From Trileptium ribeirensis (lineage: Eukaryota > Nematoda > Enoplea > Enoplida > Thoracostomopsidae), in the NCBI GenBank assembly GCA_030248225.1, contig JASANE010000768.1, forward strand, positions 1-64,000: a stretch of 64,000 bases of DNA, in the 5' to 3' direction. Below, piece by piece: positions 38,093 through 48,639 of this stretch. Every line of letters begins with the position of its first letter. The stretch's first letter is position 1. A program made the translations under genes and the position numbers. A model generated the notes under the pieces. It made no database searches and was not told where the DNA came from. It worked only from the letters and a program-made list of their open reading frames with translations.

Positions 38093-38469
38093 ATGACACC
38101 ATCATCAGTGTTCTTTGTAGTTAAATTGAAAGATGGTAATGGGAAAAACCAGCAAGCAGAAATCGTCATATCTCATCGCGAATCCACAGAATCGTCTGAA
38201 CATTCAAGTCAACTGTCAGTTGACGAAAATGAAGCCGGATGTTCGAAATTTCTGCGGCTCGTACGATCAGCTCGGTTTCGTATGTGCGCCCTATTATGCG
38301 GTGCAATGTTTATTATGCAATTTATGAATATGAGTATTGCGATGACAATAGTATGCATGGTAAAAACGAATCTAACAACAAGAACACAACATTTACACAT
38401 TGAAAGCAATTCGTCGGCAGCTGACAACCCGTTTCAAGATTCGTTTCCCCATTTGTGTAACGCGAACGT
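38093..38469 (+). CDS. SLC17-type membrane transporter, exon 1 (N-terminus and first membrane segment)
   Basis: This exon encodes residues 1-125 and two bases of codon 126. A Ser/Glu-rich hydrophilic N-terminus (residues 1-60) leads into RFRMCALLCGAMFIMQF, membrane segment 1 (about 64-90), followed by a loop with two glycosylation sequons (NLT, NSS), as in the glycosylated first lumenal loop of SLC17 carriers. The exon ends at a good donor, GT|GTAAGT (donor at 38470), leaving phase 2. The acceptor at 43380 starts exon 2 with one base, completing a Val codon, so the frames join exactly. The start ATG is the first after the acceptor-like site at 38064. The 3' half of this exon is the source of the tandem array that follows. 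Confidence 0.75.
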
Positions 38470-38545
38470 GTAAGTTGAACGAAAGTCTTGTGCAATAATT
38501 AGCACATTCTCGCAACCTAGCGTCGTCGCAACCATTCGTTTCCCC

Positions 38546-41265
38546 TATTATGCGGTGCAATGTTTATTATGCAATTTATGAATATGGTATTGCGATGACA
38601 ATAGTATGCAAGGTAAAAACAAAACTAACAACAAGAACACAACATTTACACATTGAAAGCAATTCGTCGTCAGCTGACAACCCGTTTCAAGATTGTGTAA
38701 CGCGAACGTGTAAGTTGAACGAAAGTCTTGTGCAATAATTAACACATTCTCGCAACCTAGCGTCGTCGCAACCATTCGTTTCCCCTATTATGCGGTGCAA
38801 TGTTTATTATTCAATTTATGAATATGAGTATTGCGATGACAATAGTATGCATGGTAAAAACGAATCTAACAACAAGAACACAACATTTACACATTGAAAG
38901 CAATTCGTCGTCAGCTGACAACCCGTTTCAAGATTCGTTTCCCCATTTGTGTAACGCGAACGTGTAAGTTGAACGAAAGTCTTGTGCAATAATTAGCACA
39001 TTCTCGCAACCTAGCGTCGTCGCAACCATTCGTTTCCCCTATTATGCGGTGCAATGTTTATTATGCAATTTATGAATATGGTATTGCGATGACAATAGTA
39101 TGCAAGGTAAAAACAAAACTAACAACAAGAACACAACATTTACACATTGAAAGCAATTCGTCGTCAGCTGACAACCCGTTTCAAGATTGTGTAACGCGAA
39201 CGTGTAAGTTGAACGAAAGTCTTGTGCAATAATTAACACATTCTCGCAACCTAGCGTCGTCGCAACCATTCGTTTCCCCTATTATGCGGTGCAATGTTTA
39301 TTATGCAATTTATGAATATGAGTATTGCGATGACAATAGTATGCATGATAAAAACGAATCTAACAACAAGAACACAACATTTACACATTGAAAGCAATTC
39401 GTCGTCAGCTGACAACCCGTTTCAAGATTCGTTTCCCCATTTGTGTAACGCGAACGTGCAAGTTGAACGAAAGTCTTGTGCAATAATTAGCACATTCTCG
39501 CAACCTAGCGTCGTCGCAACCATTCGTTTCCCCTATTATGCGGTGCAATGTTTATTATGTAATTTATGAATATGGTATTGCGATGACAATAGTATGCAAG
39601 TTAAAAACAAAACTAACAACAAGAACACAACATTTACACATTGAAAGCAATTCGTCGTCAGCTGACAACCCGTTTCAAGATTCGTTTCCCCATTTGTGTA
39701 ACGCGAACGTGTAAGTTGAACGAAAGTCTTGTGCAATAATTAGCACATTCTCGCAACCTAGCGTCGTCGCAACCATTCGTTTCCCCTATTATGCGGTGCA
39801 ATGTTTATTATGCAATTTATGAATATGGTATTGCGATGACAATAGTATGCAAGGTAAAAACAAAACTAACAACAAGAACACAACATTTAAACATTGAAAG
39901 CAATTCGTCGTCAGCTGACAACCCGTTTCAAGATTGTGTAACGCGAACGTGTAAGTTGAACGAAAGTCTTGTGCAATAATTAACACATTCTCGCAACCTA
40001 GCGTCGTCGCAACCATTCGTTTCCCCTATTATGCGGTGCAATGTTTATTATGCAATTTATGAATATGAGTATTGCGATGACAATAGTATGCATGATAAAA
40101 ACGAATCTAACAACAAGAACACAACATTTACACATTGAAAGCAATTCGTCGTCAGCTGACAACCCGTTTCAAGATTCGTTTCCCCATTTGTGTAACGCGA
40201 ACGTGCAAGTTGAACGAAAGTCTTGTGCAATAATTAGCACATTCTCGCAACCTAGCGTCGTCGCAACCATTCGTTTCCCCTATTATGCGGTGCAATGTTT
40301 ATTATGCAATTTATGAATATGAGTATTGCGATGACAATAGTATGCATGATAAAAACGAATCTAACAACAAGAACACAACATTTACACATTGAAAGCAATT
40401 CGTCGTCAGCTGACAACCCGTTTCAAGATTCGTTTCCCCATTTGTGTAACGCGAACGTGCAAGTTGAACGAAAGTCTTGTGCAATAATTAGCACATTCTC
40501 GCAACCTAGCGTCGTCGCAACCATTCGTTTCCCCTATTATGCGGTGCAATGTTTATTATGCAATTTATGAATATGGTATTGCGATGACAATAGTATGCAA
40601 GGTAAAAACAAAACTAACAACAAGAACACAACATTTACACATTGAAAGCAATTCGTCGTCAGCTGACAACCCGTTTCAAGATTGTGTAACGCGAACGTGT
40701 AAGTTGAACGAAAGTCTTGTGCAATAATTAACACATTCTCGCAACCTAGCGTCGTCGCAACCATTCGTTTCCCCTATTATGCGGTGCAATGTTTATTATG
40801 CAATTTATGAATATGAGTATTGCGATGACAATAGTATGCATGGTAAAAACGAATCTAACAACAAGAACACAACATTTACACATTGAAAGCAATTCGTCGT
40901 CAGCTGACAACCCGTTTCAAGATTCGTTTCCCCATTTGTGTAACGCGAACGTGCAAGTTGAACGAAAGTATTGTGCAATAATTAGCACATTCTCGCAACC
41001 TAGCGTCGTCGCAACCATTCGTTTCCCCTATTATGCGGTGCAATGTTTATTATGCAATTTATGAATATGAGTATTGCGATGACAATAGTATGCATGGTAA
41101 AAACGAATCTAACAACAAGAACACAACATTTACACATTGAAAGCAATTCGTCGTCAGCTGACAACCCGTTTCAAGATTCGTTTCCCCATTTGTGTAACGC
41201 GAACGTGTAGTTGAACGAAAGACTTGTGCAATAATTAGCACATTCTCGCAAAATAGCGTCGTCCA
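38546..41265 (+). repeat. Tandem array derived from exon 1 of the transporter (11 extra copies in the intron)
   Basis: Counting the exon itself as unit 1 (38292-38545), units start at 38546, 38786, 39040, 39280, 39534, 39787, 40027, 40281, 40535, 40775 and 41029. Each contains the exon sequence from CCCTATTATGCGG through the donor plus about 75 bp of intron. Two main forms occur: 254 bp, and 240 bp (13-bp and 1-bp deletions; units 2, 4, 7, 10); unit 6 is intermediate at 253 bp. The donor is GTAAGT in units 1-4, 6, 7 and 10, GCAAGT in 5, 8, 9 and 11, and GTAGTT in 12. None has the true exon-1 acceptor side, and the only AG just upstream (CAACCTAG) would put the membrane segment out of frame. 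I read them as non-coding duplicates. Confidence 0.95.
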
Positions 41266-43380
41266 TGTGGGTGGCACTTAACTGGTGCTTCCTCAAATAG
41301 TCTCGATACTGATCGGATGTGATAGTTTTTATGATGACCATGCATAAGAAATGAATAGAGGAAATTGATTAATCATTTGTATATATCAAGCTGTATCGTA
41401 GTTGATATAGTTAAGGTCTAGGTGCTCAAGCTCCGCCGGCGGTGGAGAAACAATGGGATTTGCGGTGGGGATCGCGGGGATGCAGTGGGAAGGAATCAAT
41501 AATTTTCATATGGTACCCAGTTTTATCTCTTCATTTTCCTCAGTTTTCCCTCATAATTTTGCTATTTTATTCATAATTGCTAAAAGTTTCCCCGCAGTTC
41601 GGGTAACCAGGGCAAAAGTTCGGAATTTCAGATAAAGTAAATATAGGTGCGCGGGCTCCGATATACATGGTGGCTAACCACCCTATAACCATCTACAAGT
41701 TAAATCTATGTGTACACATTTCTAGGATCACGCTAATACTGTTGTAACAAGTTAATTGAATCAGACATCAGTACGCTAAAAAATTTTTCCGCACTAGCAA
41801 GAGCACTCGCTTAAACTAACCACCGCTAATACAAATTACTTCGAAAGCTTTTTCGCCAGGAAAATTGTGATACTTTAAATCGACAATATATATAAAGTAG
41901 ATATGGCTTACGGACATAATTTTGATCTTACAATAGTTGACTTTCTTACACAGTGGTGAATTTGCTTCACTTGGATACTATCGATATATGTAAAAGAAAA
42001 CATAACTTAAAGGATTATAATTAACGTTCAGCCAGCATATTTTGTTATTTTTCTGTGTGTTTACTGCAAACCATTATGAACGAGGCAGCAATTCTTTTGC
42101 CAGCAGGTGGCTGTATAGCTGCGGATTCGTGGGTTTTCGTACGGATTATAACCAGCATCCCAATGAGAAACATAAACTCGTAGAATAATGTGTTTATTTT
42201 TCTGGTGTTGGCGTTGTACTCTCTGCGCTATATGAGTGTTAAAATTAGTTTGCTGGCATCACTTCTATGATAGATGTCATCGAACTTCAACAGTTTAGGA
42301 TTTCCATTAACATACTGTGGAGTGAGCTTATAGGGTAATGGCTTATAGGGATAACAGTGAAACGTTTGTTTGGAACAGGTCAAATTCTCTGGGTATGGCA
42401 AAATATAGGTGGATAGTAAGAATGTCTTTATAATGAACAACTGGACTCGTACCAATCGATTTCACCATAAATACTTACTACTGCAGCCATTTCTTCAGCA
42501 ATTGTCATCTTGAACTGCTGCGTTATATTTCACTAGGTATACCTATAGATTATCCGTCCGTTTAAATATATTATCATAAACATTGTTTTCGACGTATGTA
42601 AAGCTATTATCAGTGGTGATCTAAGATTCTACGGTGGGAGAAATCCGTTGCGCCGCACCGTCCCCCCCCCCCCCCCCCGCCCGAGGAGTCGAACCACCCC
42701 CTTCCACTCCCCTCCCGTCTCCCGCGCCGAAAGCTTTCGGAAAAATTACGCGGAAATTGAGGAAAATTTGGGAAAATCCGGGAAAATTTTTAAAAAATTG
42801 GTGAACGTTAGCAAGAAATTTAAGAACAATTTTGAGTCCCAATAAATTTTGAAAATTGATCCACCCCGTCCCCCGGTGGGGTTACACGACCCTTGGATCT
42901 TCCTTGGACACGCCTTTGATTGACATTGCCATTTTCGATTCGGGGTTAAGCATATAGTCCAAAGTATCACCTAGAGTCCACAGACCGAGGAATTGACGCG
43001 CTTTGACATCACTATTGGCGAATTTACACATTATTAAATTCGCACTGCAATTTTAAGCAGTCAAACTGTTCGAGGAGATCAATGCCACGATTGATTGAAT
43101 CGAATGGTTTCACAGTAAACTATCTTAATATGTCACAGCGCTCCGCCTGCATAGAACACGTTTCGCTTTCAAGAACATTTGTTAATTATGTACGGAGTTC
43201 TAAAGTGTTATACCGAACAGATACCAACTCATCAACAAAATTCTGGCTTTAAAACAGACATCATAAAGAAGCAAACTTGACCATTTTGCGTACTAGCGAC
43301 TGACTTTCCTTTCGTTGGCCGATCATTTGATATGAAATAGTTGTTATAACCGTTATTGTAATAAATTTCGCCAATTTTAG
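41266..43380 (+). other. Remainder of the transporter intron, with a GC-rich insertion at 42640-42917
   Basis: AT-rich intron sequence ending at the acceptor CCAATTTTAG (43371-43380). It includes a patch at about 41510-41600 that resembles 11070-11130, and a GC-rich stretch from 42640 with a C-run of about 18. The right side of that stretch (GATCTTCCTTGGACACGCCT, near 42898-42917) resembles a hAT-type terminus in reverse complement. No matching left end was found, so it may be a partial element. Confidence 0.5.
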
Positions 43381-44746
43381 ATCTGATGGCGACGTTGCAT
43401 GGTCACCTATGACCCAAGGACTTGTGATATCGTCACTGAGCTGGGGAAGATTGCTGACACCTGCCGCCGGTTTGTTAACTGAACGATTTAATGTGAAAAT
43501 TTCGCTCGCCTGCGCTGTTTCACTAGCAGCAATCAGCAGTGCCGCACTTCCGCCATCCGTCACTTTGTATGGAGACTATAGATTGGTTATATTTTGGCGA
43601 ATTTTAACTGGTATAGCTGATGCTCTTGTGCAACCAGCAGTGTCCCGTCTATTGCCAATTTGGTATCCAGCTTCGGAACGAATTACTGCTTTAGCATTAA
43701 CGACTGGGGGACGCCAACTTGCTCAAATTGCAGTGTATCCTCTAGCAGGTTATGCTTGCAGCCTACGAGGTCATAAGCAGCTAGGTTTTACAAGTAATGG
43801 TTGGCCTGTTGTATTTTATTTTTCCGTATTACTGGCTATTATATGGTTGCCGCTTTGGCTTGTTTTTGGAAATCAGAACCCACAAAAAACACGTTTAACA
43901 TCTGAACGAGAACGGCAATGGATCTCGATAGGCACTGGAGGCTCACAGTCTGTTCTCGGAACGAAATCCGATCGTGGTCGCCCTCCATGGCGCCAATTAG
44001 CACTTTCAACAGCAATGTGGGCAAACATCTGTGGCGTATTGTGTCACGAAATACCGTTGGTAGTTGTATTTGTTTTCTTACCCACATACATGCGCGACGT
44101 TTTACACTTTGATATAGCAGACATCGGAATGCTTGCAAGCCTTCCCGCTGTATTTTTTCTCTTCTTCAAGTTAACATCGGCTCAACTTGCAAATTTCGTC
44201 GTGCAGAATTCGATTCCGATAACCAACAATACATCCAACTCAACGATCAACGAACGCTGGAAGGAGACGGAACAAAAATATAGGCCCAAGGTTCAAATAT
44301 TCTCAATTAAAATGGTAGCTTGGCCTACAATGGTGGCACGAATATTTAACACGTTTGCTAGCTGTGGCCTGGGCAGCTGCTTAATAGCAATTGGTTTGCT
44401 CAATTGCTGCAGCCAGCGGATAACGGTACTGGTTCTGATGAGTGTGGGAATAGCGTTTGCCGGATTTCACGGACCAGGATGTCTCTCAGCAATGGTGGCG
44501 ATTGCACCTAGCTTTTCAGGAACGATTTCGGGATTATGCTTTTTTGCCGTTGCTACAGGTGCCTTAATTAACCCCCTGGTGGTGAACTCAATTGTGCAAA
44601 CCGGTTCTCGTGACGAGTGGGCTACAATATTTATTGGCGCAGGAACTATAGCATTACTTCCAATAATATTTTTCAATATCTGGGGTTCTGCTGAGGAGCA
44701 GAAATGGGGAAAAATAGTACAAAAATCTATATCATCTGAAAATTAG
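43381..44746 (+). CDS. SLC17-type membrane transporter, exon 2 (segments 2-12 and C-terminus)
   Basis: This exon completes a predicted 580-residue protein of the major facilitator superfamily, SLC17 (sialin / vesicular and phosphate anion cotransporter) family, which carries organic anions across plasma or vesicle membranes. It opens SDGDVAWSPMTQGLV, corresponding to the family's W...TQG entry into segment 2. Hydrophobic segments follow at the expected places: YRLVIFWRILTGIADAL (segment 4, with its Arg), WPVVFYFSVLLAI (6), PLVVVFVFLPTYMRDVL (7), VARIFNTFASCG (9), ending EEQKWGK, the family's C-terminal E..W motif. The loop between segments 8 and 9 (residues 401-435) is longer than usual. There are no internal stops, and 1743 coding bases over two exons give an intact frame. 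The substrate cannot be told from sequence. Confidence 0.85.
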
Positions 44747-45163
44747 CCTTTATATTTTCAACAAACGATCTGCCATGTTCATTGACGCTAACTTGGAACG
44801 GTTTTGATGTTATTAATTCATTCGTGCTCTGATCAGCTGAATGTGTCTGATTCGAAACACATTCAGCACAACAGTTCGTTCTTATAAGCTTTAACATCTG
44901 ACGTCGTACTTTTGGAATTCAGGTCGTTAGCTGACATATGATAACGTGTGTCAGGCTTAAATAATATAACAATTTTTAATGCTGTAACATTTCGATATTT
45001 ATATATATTCATCAGTGAAGCGCGGTTAGCGGTAAGGTAGTAATAGTTGCTAACTCAACCTCTTTGAATAGCTTATTTAAATACCACCTGTGCCACAACG
45101 TAAAGTCAAACTCAGGAAATTACGTATTCAAAAAGCTTGTCAGGAAGGCAGAGTATAAAATAC

Positions 45164-45169
45164 AATAAA
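45164..45169 (+). terminator. Candidate polyadenylation signal of the transporter gene
   Basis: AATAAA lies about 420 bases after the stop codon at 44744-44746. In AT-rich DNA this hexamer is common, so the assignment is weak. Confidence 0.25.
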
Positions 45170-45307
45170 TTGTTGAGCGACAATCTAAGTAGTCTGAAAG
45201 TATATATATTACTTGCAACAGCGATATCACATTTTAAATTGAATATTTATCTTCTTAAACGATGATCGTCACCGGAGGGTATATTATTTAAAACGAGATA
45301 AAGTCAA

Positions 45308-46255
45308 GTGAAACCGAACTATTTAACCCGAACGTAGCTGTTACCATTCAGTTAGTGATGGTCTTAAATTTGGCTAATTCTCCAGTGGTCGAGTTAACGA
45401 TATATCACGTGTCGGTGCGAATCCATTGGAAATAGATAGAGTTTGGTGGCAAGTCACATATGATAGCAGTTGAGCTTATGTCAAAAATCGAACTACTTAT
45501 GTGAAACCGAACTATTTAACCCGAATGTAGCCGTTACCATTCAGTAAGTGATGGTCTAAATTTTGGCTAATTATCCAGTGGTCGGATTAACAATATATCA
45601 CGTGTCGCTACGAATCCATTAGGTATAGATAAAGTTTGATGGCAAGCCACATATGATAGCAGTTGAGCTTATGTCAAAAATCGAACTACTTATGTGAAAC
45701 CGAACTATTTAACCCGAATGTAACCGTTACCATTCAGTAAGTGATGGTCTAAATTTTGGCTAATTATCCAGTGGTCGAATTAACAATATATCACGTGTCG
45801 CTACGAATCCATTAGGTATAGACAGAGTTTGATGGCAAGCCACATATGATAGCAGTTGAGCTTATGTCAGAAACCGAACTACTTATGTGAAACCGAACTA
45901 TTTAACCCGAACGTAGCTGTTACCATTCAGTAAGTGATGGCCTAAATTTTGGTTAATTCTCCAGTGGTCAAATTAACAATATATCATGTGTCGCTACGAA
46001 TCCATTAGGTATAGATAAAGTTTGATGGCAAGCCACATATGATAGCAGTTGAGCTTATGTCAAAAATCGAACTACTTATGTGAAACCGAACTATTTAACC
46101 CGAATGTAGCCGTTACCATTCAGTAAGTGATGGCCTAAATTTTGGTTAATTCTCCAGTGGTCAAATTAACAATATATCATGTGTCGCTACGAATCCATTG
46201 TGAATAGATAGAGTTTGATGGGAGGCCACATAAATAGCAGTTGAACCTATGATAG
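45308..46255. repeat. 193-bp tandem repeat, five copies
   Basis: Copies begin GTGAAACCGAACTATTTAAC at 45308, 45501, 45694, 45887 and 46080. They differ at several positions each, more than the copies in the 250-bp array, suggesting an older expansion. The first copy contains CCAGTGGTCGAGTT followed by GGTGCGAATCC, loosely like the A and B boxes of a tRNA promoter; later copies have lost the second motif. Confidence 0.95.
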
Positions 46256-47139
46256 AGCAATTGCTCTTTATCTTTAAACAACCTCACAAATTAAATGAGC
46301 AGTTTCAATACACGCACTTGACTGTGATAGCAGTTGACAATACACATGAAAAATTTTAAAATTGTTTAAAATTGCATAAAATTTCATTGGCCTAAGGCTA
46401 TCTGTTAGCTCAAAAATTTGAACTTTTTAAGACCTGTGTTCACCTATAATTGATGAAATTTAAAACCTCATATCTCCATTTCTTGGGATCACAGACTTCA
46501 TTTCATTGAGTCCTGCCTGACGGATCGGCCATTAAAGATATTTTCTCCAATTTTAAGGGCTGTGGAGCCACTCGTTTTTAATTTGGCAAAACAGCCTTTG
46601 ACCTTTTAGATTTGTTATCCATTTCATCGTGTCATTACGCATGAGTAAACTTAAGCTGTGCCGCCTACCATCCTCTTTTGACACAACGAACAAAACGTTG
46701 GTGAAGTAATCTGTCATTGTAATAGCCAATTATCCTAGATTCAAAAAATTTCGTTCGCGAAGACAGAGCGACTGATTGCAAAATCTTGTATAAATATAAA
46801 TTCGCAAACACTATGCACCTGCTAGTTATCATTACACCGCGAATACGTTTTGCAACTCAAAAAATGTTTCAACATGTGTTCCCACAAAGCATTCCGCATG
46901 TTTTTGTTAATAAGTTAATACATATGGTGATATTAACTAGTATCTCGAATGCGAGAGTGAAACGGAGCGAGGTTGATTTCATTTATAAGTTATCGTTTTT
47001 AGTAGTCACGTGTAACACGCTGTTTGATGTATAGACCACCCTAGAACCTCTGGAACCCCGAACCCATCCAAAAACCCTAAATCGACGACCATAAATCCAT
47101 CTAGAATATTAACTGACAACCCATGAAGTATCTGTGCTA
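46256..47139. other. No gene recognised
   Basis: AT-rich sequence. The open frame at 46786-47034 has no recognisable domain and no clear splice context. Confidence 0.35.
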
Positions 47140-47700
47140 GACTCAAGATAACCGCACCATCGTATTCAGCCTACCGAAAAGACAATATATACAATTATTG
47201 ATACCCAGCACACAGTACATAACTAAGCTGCCGCAGATATGCTGCTGATTTTTAGGTAACCGAATCACTATATTCATTCAGCTTGCACAAAACCTATACA
47301 TAGACTATTTTTGATACCATGTATCAAACTACTGCAGACCGACTATATCCTGGAAATCGTTGTTCATTGACCCTAAACCCAATGAAAACGTCTGGAATGG
47401 CATGAGATAATTCCACTGGACTCTATATAACTAAACCACGGTATTCAGTCTAAAACTTATATAGACAATTCTTGATGTCCTGTACGCAATAAGTAACGAA
47501 AAAACTGAAGACAAACTAGATTCCTGATATCGGATTCAATGAACCTAAACTTACTAAAAAACCATGATAGTGATTGAAATATGCACGCTGGAATCTAGAT
47601 AACCAAATCATTATATTCAGCCTTTGGAAAAACCTATATATAGACCAATCTTGATGTCCTGCACGTAATACATAACCAAATAAAGGTAAAAGCACTGCTT
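47140..47700. repeat. Strongly decayed tandem repeat of about 172 bp
   Basis: A motif close to GATAACC-AATCA-TATTCAGCCT, then AACCTATATATAGAC, then CTTGATGTCCTGCACG, recurs starting near 47146, 47255, 47426 and 47598. The last three are spaced by about 172 bp; the first spacing is 109 bp, consistent with a deletion. Copies are far more diverged than in the other arrays here. Confidence 0.6.
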
Positions 47701-47953
47701 GGAAATCGGATTGGTCGACAGTAAAAAACCCTTAAAAGCCTATGAAATGTATAATATAGTGACATTCGTTTATGCAAAACCATCGTATCCAGACTTCTTG
47801 ATAACCTAATAGGCACTCTCTGTAAGGTAAAAACACGCAATAACATACCGAAAGTTTGAAAAATGCCTATTTTTGGGAAAGGGCCCATAAACCATATTCG
47901 GCCTTAGAGCGACCCAGAGAGTAGTCCGTCGTCAAAGTTGTATATCTATGAGC

Positions 47954-48208
47954 TCAAGTTGCATAGTTGCCTCGACTTTTCGGTAAGAAGCCTATGTCGC
48001 GATATATATGCTGCGAAACACTGGTTTCCGTATGGCCAGATTTGGCGAAGATGCCTTTAAAACCTGTTTTTGCCATGTTGAACCCGAAGAAAGTCTGGAG
48101 CAGTTCGCGCGCAAATAAAGTGGACATATCAAATAAAAAAATTACACGTATTCCATCCACCGGAACATGAGGTATGAATGACAGAAGCGTGCAAAAAATT
48201 TTCACCAT
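47954..48208 (-). pseudogene. Possible fragment of a protein-primed type B DNA polymerase (Polinton/Maverick type)
   Basis: The open minus-strand frame includes VPVDGIRVIFLFDMSTL, then ELLQTFFGFNMAKTGFKGIF. The pattern of a strand ending in VI..., a hydrophobic run, and T-F-GF-(x)-KG-F resembles the exonuclease-domain segment of protein-primed family B polymerases, where a conserved Asp-Ser follows the strand and K-G-(Y/F)-F-P-H follows the Phe-Gly. The Asp and the FPH are not conserved here. No other Polinton gene was found nearby, so this is at best a small decayed fragment. Confidence 0.22.
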
Positions 48209-48639
48209 TTTTCTCCTTGAGCCACCAGGGGAAGCTCGGCTCGATTCGCTAGCTCCGTTTCAATAAAAATACATACAGCTCTCAAATATCACATGCGGTG
48301 CATAGCCTTCAAAGCACTCAACAGGAATATTCTTGTTCAATTCCACGTTGGATTTCAAATGGTCAATTTGTGTTTATAGTGCAATATTCAGCTCTTAACG
48401 TTTTGGATGAGTTGCTCAAAACGACAATTATGTTGTCACGCTGACGGATTGTTGATACACCAAACAAACGATCGTGAATCGCTACTGACAAAAGGTATAG
48501 TACGCGGCGCATCTTAAGTTCAATCATGTGTTAGATCTCCTACTTTAGACGTGTTCATAGTTTTGGTCTCTGTGTTTCAACGTTTAAATAACATTACAGT
48601 TTTATAATAAAATTCAAAATAGCACTGAATTCAGCAACA

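Noticed and set aside
38546..41265. Alternative cassette exons (mutually exclusive exon 1 copies)
   Set aside because: The copies begin inside the exon without its acceptor, and the nearest AG (CAACCTAG) leaves the wrong phase and a quick stop after a phase-2 donor. Functional cassettes are unlikely, though donor competition remains possible.
38548..41277. Repeated 62-91-codon frames on both strands that look like a gene family
   Set aside because: They are copies of transporter exon 1 or its complement in the intronic array. No acceptor puts the membrane segment in frame in the extra copies.
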